Made by a program: the position numbers and the translations under genes. A stretch of 64,000 nucleotides of DNA from Geothermobacter hydrogeniphilus (GTDB lineage: Bacteria > Desulfobacterota > Desulfuromonadia > Desulfuromonadales > Geothermobacteraceae). Where the stretch lies: contig NZ_NAAD01000015.1 in NCBI RefSeq assembly GCF_002093115.1, positions 42,771-106,770 on the forward strand, in the 5' to 3' direction. The notes under the pieces were generated by a model, which was given only the letters and a program-made list of their open reading frames with translations, searched no databases and had not been told where the DNA came from. Positions 17,097-25,406 of the stretch are shown here, piece after piece; the first letter of the stretch is position 1; every line of letters begins with the position of its first letter.

Positions 17097-19145
17097 TTGG
17101 TCGATTTCCATACACTCAATCCTGAACAGTATGCCGCCGTTGAACACGGCGATGGTCCCCTGCTGCTGCTGGCTGGTGCCGGGTCCGGCAAGACCCGCGT
17201 CATCACCTACCGGATTGCCTACCTGGTGCTTGAGCGCGACATCCATCCGGGGCATATCCTCGCCATGACCTTCACCAACAAGGCGGCGCTTGAGATGCGC
17301 GAACGGGTTGCCGGTCTGATCGGCCGCAAGCGTACCGCGGCCATGACCATTGCCACCTTTCACTCCCTCTGCGTGCAGATTCTCAAGCAACATATCGATC
17401 GGCTCGGCTACAAAAGAAATTTTTCCATCTATGCCGCCGCCGACCAGGTCCGGCTGATCAAGGATCTCATCGACCGGCATGTCAACAGCGGTGACCGGCG
17501 GATCGACGCCGACCGCATCCTCTGGATTATCTCCGATGCCAAAAACCGGCTGATTGCTCCGGAGGACTTCGTCCCGTTCCATGGTGATGAATACCAGCTG
17601 GCGGCAGCGACGGTCTATCCCGCCTACCAGAAGGCCCTCAAGGCTTTCAACGCGGTTGATTTCGACGATCTGATCATGTTGACCACCAGGTTGTTCAGGG
17701 ATCATCCCGAGGCGTTGGAAGCCTGCCGGCAGTGTTACCGCTACCTGCTGGTGGACGAATACCAGGATACCAACGCCGCTCAGTACCAGCTGCTGCGGCA
17801 ACTGGCGGCGCATGGCAATCTCTGCGTGGTCGGTGATGATGATCAGTCGATCTATGGTTGGCGCGGCGCCGATCTCGGCAATATCCTCGATTTTGAAAAG
17901 GACTTTCCCGGGACCCGGACCATCCGCCTGGAACAGAACTATCGCTCGACCGGCAATATTCTGGCGGCCGCCAACGCGGTGATCCGGTGCAATACCCGGC
18001 GCAAGGTGAAAAAACTCTGGACCGCTGACGGGGCCGGTGAGCCGCTGGAGATGATCGTCTGCCGCGATGAGGAGGATGAGGCCCTGCAGGTGGTCGAGCG
18101 TCTTCAGGTCGAACACTACCGGGGCCGGCCATGGAAGCATTTTGCCATTCTTTATCGCACCAACATCCAGTCGCGGGCTTTCGAGGAGCAGTTGCGCTAC
18201 CTGGATGTCCCCTACCGGCTGGTCGGCGGCCAGCAGTTCTACGACCGCAAGGAGGTCAAGGATGCCGTCGCCTACCTGAAGGTGCTGCTCAACCCTTCCG
18301 ACGAAGTCAACCTGCTGCGTATCCTCAACTATCCGAAACGCGGCATCGGTACCACCAGTGCCGACCGCCTGATTCAACGCTCAAGCGACCGCGACTGTTC
18401 CCTGTGGGAGGTGCTGCGCGATCCGTCGGGTGTCGACCTGAGTGACCAGGTGCGGGCGTCTCTGGCGCTCTTCGTGCGCCTGATCGAAACCTGGCGGTAC
18501 CGGTTGCGCGACAGCCTTGATCTGACCGCCTCGGTTGCCGAGCTCTTCCGGGAACTCGACCTGGACGGGGAGATCAACCGTTCGACCGATGACCGGATCA
18601 AGGCGGAACGACGGCGCGAGTTTCTGCAGGACGTGATCAACGCCCTGGCTTCCTATCAGCAGCGCGAAGCGGAACCGACCCTCGCCGGGTTCCTGGAAAA
18701 AGTCTCCCTGCTCGATGATGAGCAGCAGGATGACAAGGACGCTGACGAAGAGGATGTTGTCACCCTGATGAGCCTGCACAGCAGCAAGGGACTCGAGTTC
18801 CCGATGGTTTTCCTGGTCGGGATGGAAGAGGAATACCTGCCGCACAAGAATTCTCTCGAGGCCGCGGCCGACGGTGGTGAAGCCACCGCTCCGATCGAGG
18901 AAGAGCGGCGGCTCTTTTATGTCGGTATCACCCGGGCGCGGCGGCAGCTGGTACTGACCCGCGCCGAGGAACGAAAAAAATACGGCAAGGCCCTCAAGCG
19001 CGAGCCGAGCCGTTTCCTTGCCGAGATTCCCGAGGAACTGCTGCAGGCGCGCAGTTCTTCGGTGCCGCGTCAGACCAGTGAAGCCGAGCAGCAGCAACAG
19101 GCCGGTCATTTTTTCAGTGGGATTCAGTCCCTGCTGGGAGAGTGA
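17097..19145 (+). CDS. UvrD/Rep-family superfamily-1 DNA helicase
   Basis: A 682-residue ATP-dependent 3'-5' DNA helicase. Motif I AGAGSGKT is at about 26-33, motif Ia TFTNKAALEMRERV, motif II LLVDEYQDTN, motif III VVGDDDQSIYGWRGA, motif IV LEQNYRST, motif V VTLMSLHSSKGLEF and motif VI ERRLFYVGITRARR near the end. It acts in repair or replication restart. The start is taken as TTG 17097, with AAGAGG upstream; the GTG at 17052 lies inside a repeat relic. It resembles Rep/PcrA more than full-length UvrD. Confidence 0.9.
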   Translation: MVDFHTLNPEQYAAVEHGDGPLLLLAGAGSGKTRVITYRIAYLVLERDIHPGHILAMTFTNKAALEMRERVAGLIGRKRTAAMTIATFHSLCVQILKQHIDRLGYKRNFSIYAAADQVRLIKDLIDRHVNSGDRRIDADRILWIISDAKNRLIAPEDFVPFHGDEYQLAAATVYPAYQKALKAFNAVDFDDLIMLTTRLFRDHPEALEACRQCYRYLLVDEYQDTNAAQYQLLRQLAAHGNLCVVGDDDQSIYGWRGADLGNILDFEKDFPGTRTIRLEQNYRSTGNILAAANAVIRCNTRRKVKKLWTADGAGEPLEMIVCRDEEDEALQVVERLQVEHYRGRPWKHFAILYRTNIQSRAFEEQLRYLDVPYRLVGGQQFYDRKEVKDAVAYLKVLLNPSDEVNLLRILNYPKRGIGTTSADRLIQRSSDRDCSLWEVLRDPSGVDLSDQVRASLALFVRLIETWRYRLRDSLDLTASVAELFRELDLDGEINRSTDDRIKAERRREFLQDVINALASYQQREAEPTLAGFLEKVSLLDDEQQDDKDADEEDVVTLMSLHSSKGLEFPMVFLVGMEEEYLPHKNSLEAAADGGEATAPIEEERRLFYVGITRARRQLVLTRAEERKKYGKALKREPSRFLAEIPEELLQARSSSVPRQTSEAEQQQQAGHFFSGIQSLLGE

Positions 19146-19256
19146 GTCTGTAATCGTTGTGTTCCCTGATTCAGGTTAAGAACTGAGCGCATCGGGTCGA
19201 AGAGTTGAAAGAGTTACCGGGTGGATGAACACCCCAACTTTTTCCACGAGGCGGCC

Positions 19257-21296
19257 ATGTTGCCGAAACCTGAGGACAGCCTGTTTTTTCAGAACCTGCC
19301 GCTGCCAGCCCTGCTGGCCGATGCCGCGGCCGAAGTCATCGCTGTCAACCCCTTGTTCCGACAGCGTTACGCGTCCACGTTGTCCAGCCGTCATTCCTTT
19401 GATATCCACCCGGGAGACAACCTCCCCTGGTTGCAGCCGGTGCTGCAGACGGTTGCCTCCGAGCCGGTCCGGGAGGACTCGGTCATCGGCCCCTGCGGAC
19501 GACGGCAGCGGGTTCTGCTCAGCCGTCTGGATATGGAAGGCAGGTCGCTGTGGCTGGTACTCTTCCCCGACCGGAACGGAGCCGGCGACAGGGAGGCGGA
19601 TCTTTGCCCGGCGATCTTTGACAGCCTGCCCGATCCGGTCTGTGTGCTCGATGTCAAAACGTTTTGTATCCTGGGCGCCAACCGGGCTTTCCAGGAAAAA
19701 TTTGCCGGTTCCACCGGTAGCGACCTGGTCGGCAGCACCTGTCATGAGGTGACCCACCATTCGCCGACGCCCTGCAGTCTCAGCGAGCATCATTGCGCGC
19801 TGCGAGAGGTGCTGCGCACCGGGAAGACGGTACGTACCGATCATCTGCATACCTCTTCTGACGGGGATGAACAGGTTTTCGAGGCTATCGCCACACCGTT
19901 GCGCGACACCACCGGGGCCATCAGTCGGGTGGTTTATATTCTGCGCGATGTCAGCGACAAGTGCCGTTCGGCGGATGAAATCCGGCAGCTTTCCAATTAC
20001 GACAAGCTGACCGGGCTGCCCAACCGGGTGCTTTTTCAGGAGCGCCTGCGCCAGGATATTGAACGGGCGGGGCGCGACAGCTTTTCGATTGCGGTGATGT
20101 TCCTTGACCTGGATCGCTTCAAAGGCATCAACGATACGCTCGGCCACAATGTCGGCGACAAGCTGCTCAAGGCGGTCGGGTTGCGGCTGGCGGATTGTCT
20201 GCGTCGTCATGACCTGGTGGCTCGGGTCGGTGGTGATGAGTTTGTCGTAGTGTTGCCGCGATTGAATGTCGAGGATGAGGCGCACGTGGTGGTGAAGCGG
20301 ACCCTGGAATCGTTGTCGGAGGCGTTCGATATTGACGGGCAGGAGGTCTTCTGCACTGTCAGTATCGGCCTGGCATTTTATCCGAATGACGGCCAGGACG
20401 AGGATGCCCTGTTGAAGAACGCCGAGTTCGCCATGTATCAGGCCAAGGAACATGGGCGCAACACCTGGCAGCGTTTCTCGCTGGAGACCAACGCCGGTGC
20501 GGTGGAGAAACTGGTGCTGGAAACCGGCCTGCGTCATGCCCTGGAGCGGGGTGAATTATTTCTGCATTACCAGCCGCAGGTGAGAACGTCCGACGGGCAC
20601 CCGGTCGGTGCCGAGGCTCTGTGCCGCTGGCAGCATCCCTACCTCGGGCTGGTGCCGCCGATTAAGTTCATTCCATTGGCCGAGGAAACCGGCCTGATTC
20701 TGCCGATCGGCGCCTGGGTGCTGGAAGAGGCCTGCCGCCAGAGTGTCGCCTGGCAGGAGCAGGGTTTGCCGCCGGTCCGCATCGGCATCAATCTTTCCGG
20801 TCGCCAGTTCAAAGACAGGCATCTGGTCGACAAGATTGCCGAAATCCTGGACCGGACCGGTGTCGATCCGGACCTGGTTGAGCTGGAACTGACAGAAAGT
20901 ATGTTGATGGATGACGCTCGCGGGACGGCCGAGATGTTGCATAAGCTGCGTGGCCTCGGCGTCCATCTGGCGATCGACGATTTCGGTACCGGTTATTCAT
21001 CTCTCAGCTACCTGAAGCATTTTCCTATCGATCGGGTGAAAATTGATCGTTCCTTCGTGATGGATCTTGAGGGGGGGGGAGACGATGCCGCCATCGCCGG
21101 TGCCATCATCGCCATGGCGCAGAGTCTCAACCTGGCGACCCTTGCCGAGGGAGTCGAGACTGAGGGACAGCTCGAATTTCTGCGTGAACGGGGTTGTGAG
21201 GAGATCCAGGGTTATTACTTCGGCAAGCCGATGGCGGCCGAGGATTTTGCCGCCTACCTGCACCGGGAGGCCGGGAACAGGTCCGTGACCGGTTGA
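19257..21296 (+). CDS. PAS-GGDEF-EAL cyclic-di-GMP signalling protein
   Basis: A protein of about 679 residues with no membrane helix. N-terminal PAS-like regions are followed by a diguanylate cyclase domain (ARVGGDEFVVVLP) with an intact inhibitory site (RRHD five residues before GGDEF). An EAL phosphodiesterase domain comes next (GAEALCRWQHP, later DDFGTGYSSLSYLK and KIDRSFV). Both catalytic signatures look intact, so it may make or degrade c-di-GMP. The PAS region has a CHEVTH...PCSLSEHHC cluster that could bind metal or cofactor. ATG 19257 has GAGG 5 nt upstream; a GTG at 19221 is also possible. Confidence 0.9.
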   Translation: MLPKPEDSLFFQNLPLPALLADAAAEVIAVNPLFRQRYASTLSSRHSFDIHPGDNLPWLQPVLQTVASEPVREDSVIGPCGRRQRVLLSRLDMEGRSLWLVLFPDRNGAGDREADLCPAIFDSLPDPVCVLDVKTFCILGANRAFQEKFAGSTGSDLVGSTCHEVTHHSPTPCSLSEHHCALREVLRTGKTVRTDHLHTSSDGDEQVFEAIATPLRDTTGAISRVVYILRDVSDKCRSADEIRQLSNYDKLTGLPNRVLFQERLRQDIERAGRDSFSIAVMFLDLDRFKGINDTLGHNVGDKLLKAVGLRLADCLRRHDLVARVGGDEFVVVLPRLNVEDEAHVVVKRTLESLSEAFDIDGQEVFCTVSIGLAFYPNDGQDEDALLKNAEFAMYQAKEHGRNTWQRFSLETNAGAVEKLVLETGLRHALERGELFLHYQPQVRTSDGHPVGAEALCRWQHPYLGLVPPIKFIPLAEETGLILPIGAWVLEEACRQSVAWQEQGLPPVRIGINLSGRQFKDRHLVDKIAEILDRTGVDPDLVELELTESMLMDDARGTAEMLHKLRGLGVHLAIDDFGTGYSSLSYLKHFPIDRVKIDRSFVMDLEGGGDDAAIAGAIIAMAQSLNLATLAEGVETEGQLEFLRERGCEEIQGYYFGKPMAAEDFAAYLHREAGNRSVTG

Positions 21297-21303
21297 GGGT
21301 CCC

Positions 21304-21624
21304 TCAGGACTGTTTCAGCAGCAACAGGATGACGACGCCCGCCGCCAGAATCCCGCCGGCCAGGACAATCCAGCGTCCCGCGGATCCTCGCGGGGCGTTT
21401 GTCGTTTCCAGTTCGCCGATCACCGGAAAGCGTTCGATCACACTGCGGACATGGGGGGCGCTCCTGAGTTCTTCGGTCAGGTCGCTGCCCGCCTGATGGG
21501 TGCCCCGGTGATCGCCGTTCACCCACAGTGGGCTGTCGCTGACATCGTAAACCTTACCGTTGACGGCAAAACAGGCCCTGCGCCCGTCCCGTCCGTCGCA
21601 TTGTCGTAATTCATCTCTGGTCAT
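21304..21624 (-). CDS. cytochrome b5-like domain protein, C-terminal membrane anchor
   Basis: A 106-residue protein. Residues about 1-75 match the cytochrome b5-like heme/steroid-binding fold (TRDELRQCDGRDGRRACFAVNGKVYDVSDSPLWVNGDH). The C-terminal 25 residues form one hydrophobic helix (WIVLAGGILAAGVVILLLL), so it is probably tail-anchored. Histidines in GDHRGTH and APHV are candidate heme ligands, but the classic HPGG is absent. It is convergent with the GGDEF-EAL gene. Electron carrier or ligand-binding role is unproven. ATG 21624 has GAGAGAA upstream and is preferred over 21636. Confidence 0.7.
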   Translation of the reverse strand: MTRDELRQCDGRDGRRACFAVNGKVYDVSDSPLWVNGDHRGTHQAGSDLTEELRSAPHVRSVIERFPVIGELETTNAPRGSAGRWIVLAGGILAAGVVILLLLKQS

Positions 21625-21767
21625 AGATTCTCTCATTTATGCTGAACTGTTTTTTCAACAACTTACTGGCAATTGCGTCGTAGTTGGGGTAAAAAATATG
21701 GAACTTATTAACCTTTGTGGAGGCCGTCCCGGGAAGCGATCTCCCTGACCCTGATCTGAAAACGACC

Positions 21768-22685
21768 ATGTATCTGAATTATTTCGGCCTGGACGAAGCC
21801 CCCTTTTCCCTGACCCCCGATCCTGATTTCTACTACGGCTGTCCCGGACATCAACGTGCCCTGGATGTTCTCGCCACGGCCCTTGAGTCCGGCGAAGGCA
21901 TTATCAAGATAACCGGTGAAGTCGGTACCGGCAAGACCCTGCTCTGCCGCAAGCTGCTGGAGAATCTGCGCCCGACTCACCAGACCGCCTATCTGCCGAA
22001 CCCGCTGCTCGGTCCGGTTGAACTGCATCGGGCGATCGCCGAGGAGATCGTCGCCGGGGCGGTCCACGCGGGTGCCACCATGCATGACCTGCAGAAGCTG
22101 ATTCAGCAGCGGGCCCTGGAACTCTATCGGGAGGGCCGGAAAGTCGTGGTCTGCATCGACGAGGCCCAGGCGATGTCGGATGTCAGCCTTGAGGCGCTGC
22201 GGCTGCTCAGCAACCTTGAGACCGAAAAACGGAAGCTGCTGCAGATCATTCTGTTCGCCCAGCCCGAACTTGACGTGCGCCTGGAGCAGACGATGTTGCG
22301 CCAGTTGCGGCAGCGCATCAGCTTCGCGCATCACCTGGTCCCGTTAAACCGGGACGGGGTTCATGACTATATCAACCACCGGGTGCTGATCGCCGGACGA
22401 CGTGACGGCGCCCTGTTTACCACTCCGGCCATGGATGCCGTGGTCCGGGCCAGCAAGGGAGTTCCGCGGCTGGTCAACATTCTCTGCCACAAGGCCCTGC
22501 TGGATTGTTTCCGTCAGAATGACCGTACCGTTGACCGCCGACATGTCATTGCGGCCGTTCGGGACACCTCCGAAGTACAGAACCCCTTCCAGTGGAAACT
22601 TTCCCCCGGCCTCTTCTGGGGTATCGCTCTGGTCACCCTGGTGGAACTGGTCCTGATTGTTGTGCTGTTGAAGAACAATCTGTGA
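21768..22685 (+). CDS. ExeA/GspA-like AAA ATPase
   Basis: A 305-residue AAA protein of the ExeA/GspA/MshM type. MYLNYFGLDEAPFSLTPDP is the family N-terminus. Walker A GEVGTGKT falls near residues 49-56, Walker B VVVCIDEAQ near 125-133, and a single C-terminal membrane helix (FWGIALVTLVELVLIVVLL) ends the protein. Relatives help insert type II secretion or pilus components, and some have a peptidoglycan-binding partner; none is encoded here. The start is chosen by family similarity, because neither candidate has a strong ribosome site (the alternative is GTG 21717). Confidence 0.82.
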   Translation: MYLNYFGLDEAPFSLTPDPDFYYGCPGHQRALDVLATALESGEGIIKITGEVGTGKTLLCRKLLENLRPTHQTAYLPNPLLGPVELHRAIAEEIVAGAVHAGATMHDLQKLIQQRALELYREGRKVVVCIDEAQAMSDVSLEALRLLSNLETEKRKLLQIILFAQPELDVRLEQTMLRQLRQRISFAHHLVPLNRDGVHDYINHRVLIAGRRDGALFTTPAMDAVVRASKGVPRLVNILCHKALLDCFRQNDRTVDRRHVIAAVRDTSEVQNPFQWKLSPGLFWGIALVTLVELVLIVVLLKNNL

Positions 22686-22743
22686 CCCGGGCGCTCCCCG
22701 CACCGTTTCCCCTAGTGAGTTACCGTAAAAACACCTCCGGATA

Positions 22744-22772
22744 GTTAAGAAAAAAACTTAACTTTTTCAATG
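22744..22772 (+). terminator. probable intrinsic terminator
   Basis: GTTAAG, a 7-A loop, CTTAAC, then a short U run: a weak AT-rich hairpin 58 bp past the ExeA-like stop codon. Confidence 0.4.
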
Positions 22773-22972
22773 CGCTACCGATTGTATTGAAAGAGGGCAA
22801 TAATGACGCATGGTTCGGGGAGAAGATAAGTTGGAAAAATTTTTTCAATCGGCTTGCAAACTTTGAAATTTGCGGTATGAGAAGTACCGGGGATTGTTAG
22901 GAAATAATTATTAAATAGAACCATTTTGGTTGCTTTTTGACGACTGCCACCGTCGAAGTTTTTTTATTAATC

Positions 22973-23134
22973 CCTGAATCAGTGAATTCATTGCCGGCGA
23001 ATAGCACAAGTCATTGATCCGTCTGCACTTTCCAAAAATCATCGGCGAACCTTTGGGTGCACCTCAGATTTTTGGGAATCGTATTCAGATCAAGCCCTTG
23101 CACTCTTCTTCCGCCATGAAGCCACTGATTCAGG
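22973..23134. repeat. MITE-like element, copy A (162 bp)
   Basis: Perfect 12-bp terminal inverted repeats CCTGAATCAGTG / CACTGATTCAGG bound a 162-bp unit with no coding capacity. The interior aligns over its full length with the unit at 45717-45881: shared blocks include CAAGTCA, AAAATCA, GCGAACCT, CAGATTTTT and CTTGCACTCT in the same order. Confidence 0.75.
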
Positions 23135-23293
23135 TAATCGGGAGGATGCCGGATTTCCCGGGATTCCCAGTAAAACAATTGAAAGAAAGCGGATCTTGTC
23201 GCCGGCCGGATCTCATCTGACAGGGTTTACCGGTTTTATGGGCAATGTTGTCCGTATGGCCGTTCGCACCAAACTTTCTGGTAAGGAGGCGCT

Positions 23294-24529
23294 ATGAAGA
23301 ATTGCTCAAGGATCTTGGCCTTGCTGGCAGCTGTGCTGCTGGTCGGCATGGTCTGCCAGGCTTCGGCCGCGACCCGGATCAGTGGGCGCGCGAGTACCGA
23401 ATTCGAGTGGTATGACAATGCCGATGAGGATACGGCCACCCCGATCTACCAGTACCTGTTGTTCAATGCCACCGATATCGCCGATACGGGCTGGACTTTC
23501 CGGGGCTACGGCCGCCTGGCGGACGATCCCTCCGATGAGGCGGACGTCGATTCCGAGTTCTATTACGGGTACCTCGAAAAACGGAACCTGGTCACCGATC
23601 TCGACCTCAAGCTGGGACGGCAGTTCATTTCCACCAGCGCCGGGGCATCGGTGATGGACGGGCTCTACCTCAACTACAACAACCTGGGGCCGGTCGATCT
23701 CGCTTTCTTCGGTGGCGGGGACGTCAAGTTCGACGACAACTACAGCACCGGAGACTGGATCGTCGGCGGAGAGGTCTCTTCCGACCGCCTGATCAAGAAC
23801 CTCGCAGCGGGATTTTCCTACCTGCAGAAATGGGAGGATGAAGAACTCGGCTATGAGTTGTTCGGTCTTGATCTTGACTACAACCTGCCCAACCTGATGC
23901 GCTTCTACAGCGAGACCCAGTACAGCTGGCTGACCGACGAAGTCACCTATTTTCTGCTCGGCGCCAAGTATTACCGGGATTCCAGGTGGTCGTTGCGGGC
24001 CGAATATCTCTACTCGCTGCCGGTCTTCTCTTCGACCTCGATTTACTCGGTCTTTGCCGTCGACGAATACGAAGAGGCCCTGCTCGAATTCAACTACCTG
24101 ATCCAGACCGGGTTGAATGCCTACGGTCGCTATACCCACGAATTCTACCAGAGCACCAGCGATGCCGATGTCTTCGAGGCCGGGCTGGAGATGCAGCGGA
24201 TCGCGAAGCTTTCCGGTTACCTGGTCGGTACCTACCGGCTGGATGAGGACGGCCAGGATCTCATGGGGATCAAGATCCGGGTCGCCTACCTGTTCCATCC
24301 CCGGTTCGAGGCCGGTATCGGCGCTCATGTCGACGTGCTGGAACGACAGATCGGTTTCCTTGGTGATCAGTACAACGATGAGGACGATACCACCAGTCAG
24401 CGTTACTGGGTTGACGCGACCGCTTACCTGACCGAGAAGATCAATCTTCAGGGAAAACTCGAAGCGGTCAAGAGCGACCTGTGGGATAAGTATTTTCGGG
24501 GCCGTTTGCGCCTGAATTACCTCTTTTGA
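23294..24529 (+). CDS. outer-membrane porin of a porin-cytochrome conduit
   Basis: A 411-residue predicted beta-barrel. The signal peptide MKNCSRILALLAAVLLVGMVCQASA is followed by alternating amphipathic strands rich in Tyr, Trp, Asp and Glu (GYLEKRNLVTDLDLKLGRQF, WSLRAEYLYSLPVF), ending in RLRLNYLF with a C-terminal Phe as BAM substrates do. It is the first of three genes in the order porin, periplasmic multihaem cytochrome, lipoprotein multihaem cytochrome, the arrangement of Geobacter ombB-omaB-omcB. It would sheathe the two cytochromes so that electrons cross the outer membrane. Ribosome site TAAGGAGG. The role rests on fold and context, not on identity to a named porin. Confidence 0.78.
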   Translation: MKNCSRILALLAAVLLVGMVCQASAATRISGRASTEFEWYDNADEDTATPIYQYLLFNATDIADTGWTFRGYGRLADDPSDEADVDSEFYYGYLEKRNLVTDLDLKLGRQFISTSAGASVMDGLYLNYNNLGPVDLAFFGGGDVKFDDNYSTGDWIVGGEVSSDRLIKNLAAGFSYLQKWEDEELGYELFGLDLDYNLPNLMRFYSETQYSWLTDEVTYFLLGAKYYRDSRWSLRAEYLYSLPVFSSTSIYSVFAVDEYEEALLEFNYLIQTGLNAYGRYTHEFYQSTSDADVFEAGLEMQRIAKLSGYLVGTYRLDEDGQDLMGIKIRVAYLFHPRFEAGIGAHVDVLERQIGFLGDQYNDEDDTTSQRYWVDATAYLTEKINLQGKLEAVKSDLWDKYFRGRLRLNYLF

Positions 24530-24545
24530 GTAAAGGAGCAAGCAT

Positions 24546-25370
24546 ATGGTTCGCATCCTGTTGACACTTTTTATTGTTCTGGCTGCAGGCGCCCCGGCCT
24601 GGGCCGTCACTTTCAACCACAGCGAGCATGACGGTTACACTGAAGATGTCTCCTGTACGACCTGCCATGTCGAAGGCGCCCAGAGTATTGTTCCCGCCAA
24701 GAAGGTCTGTGAACAGTGCCACGATGCCGATTTCGCCAAGGGAGTTGATTACCCGAGTCTGGCCAGTCACGGACCGCTCTGGGCTTTCCAGCATCGCGCG
24801 CAGGCCAAGGGGTCTGCCATCAACTGCTCGCAGTGCCACGAACAGGATTTCTGTTTCGAATGCCATACCAACGCCGGCCGCGCCGACGAGCAGGGGTCGT
24901 TCGGCAACAATCTGGCCAATGTGCATCGCAGTGACTTCCAGGTCAGTCACCCGATCGCCGCCCGTACCGATCCGCAGCTCTGCAGCAGCTGCCATGAAAC
25001 CAGTTTCTGTGCTGATTGCCACAATACCTTCAATCGCGCGGACCTGGCCTTCAAGTCCCATCGCCGCGCCTGGAGCGACCTGAAAGTCAGTCCCTCGGGT
25101 CCGGAGCATCGTTTTTACGACCAGAGCCAGTGCCAGTCCTGCCATCCGAACTCGGTGCTGCCGTCGCATGACTGGAGCGGCAGTCATGCCCGCGAGGCAC
25201 GCAAGAACCTGGCGACCTGCCAGGCCTGTCACCCGGAGGGTGATATCTGTCTGAAGTGTCACAGCGCTCGTGCCGGACTGAGAGTCAATCCCCATCCCGC
25301 GGACTGGGGTGATATCAAGGGACGTCTGGATCGCGCCAGCAGCGGCAAGACCTGCCGCCGGTGCCATTAA
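24546..25370 (+). CDS. periplasmic decahaem c-type cytochrome
   Basis: A 274-residue secreted cytochrome. The signal peptide ends near APAWA. Ten CxxCH haem motifs occur: CTTCH, CEQCH, CSQCH, CFECH, CSSCH, CADCH, CQSCH, CQACH, CLKCH and CRRCH; the last ends exactly at the C-terminal His. Two closely spaced pairs (CSQCH-EQDF-CFECH and CSSCH-ETSF-CADCH) suggest an internal duplication. It has no lipobox and probably sits at the periplasmic mouth of the porin, like OmaB, which has eight haems. It starts 16 bp after the porin stop. Confidence 0.9.
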   Translation: MVRILLTLFIVLAAGAPAWAVTFNHSEHDGYTEDVSCTTCHVEGAQSIVPAKKVCEQCHDADFAKGVDYPSLASHGPLWAFQHRAQAKGSAINCSQCHEQDFCFECHTNAGRADEQGSFGNNLANVHRSDFQVSHPIAARTDPQLCSSCHETSFCADCHNTFNRADLAFKSHRRAWSDLKVSPSGPEHRFYDQSQCQSCHPNSVLPSHDWSGSHAREARKNLATCQACHPEGDICLKCHSARAGLRVNPHPADWGDIKGRLDRASSGKTCRRCH

Positions 25371-25406
25371 TCGAATTTCTCCAACCTAAAGGACTCAGGA
25401 GGATTT

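Larger units (their letters stand above)
22686..23293. other. AT-rich intergenic region ahead of the porin-cytochrome cluster
   Basis: About 600 bp. It contains a probable terminator (22744-22772), an AT-rich stretch with no gene, the complete MITE-like element 22973-23134, and about 160 bp leading to the strong ribosome site TAAGGAGG of the porin gene. No GEMM-type c-di-GMP riboswitch core was found. No confident promoter could be picked; TTGCAA-N16-TATGAG near 22856 is a weak candidate. Confidence 0.5.

Noticed and set aside
22686..23293. c-di-GMP (GEMM) riboswitch before the porin-cytochrome cluster
   Set aside because: The conserved GEMM core and tetraloop-receptor sequences could not be found; the region is largely a MITE-like element and AT-rich DNA.
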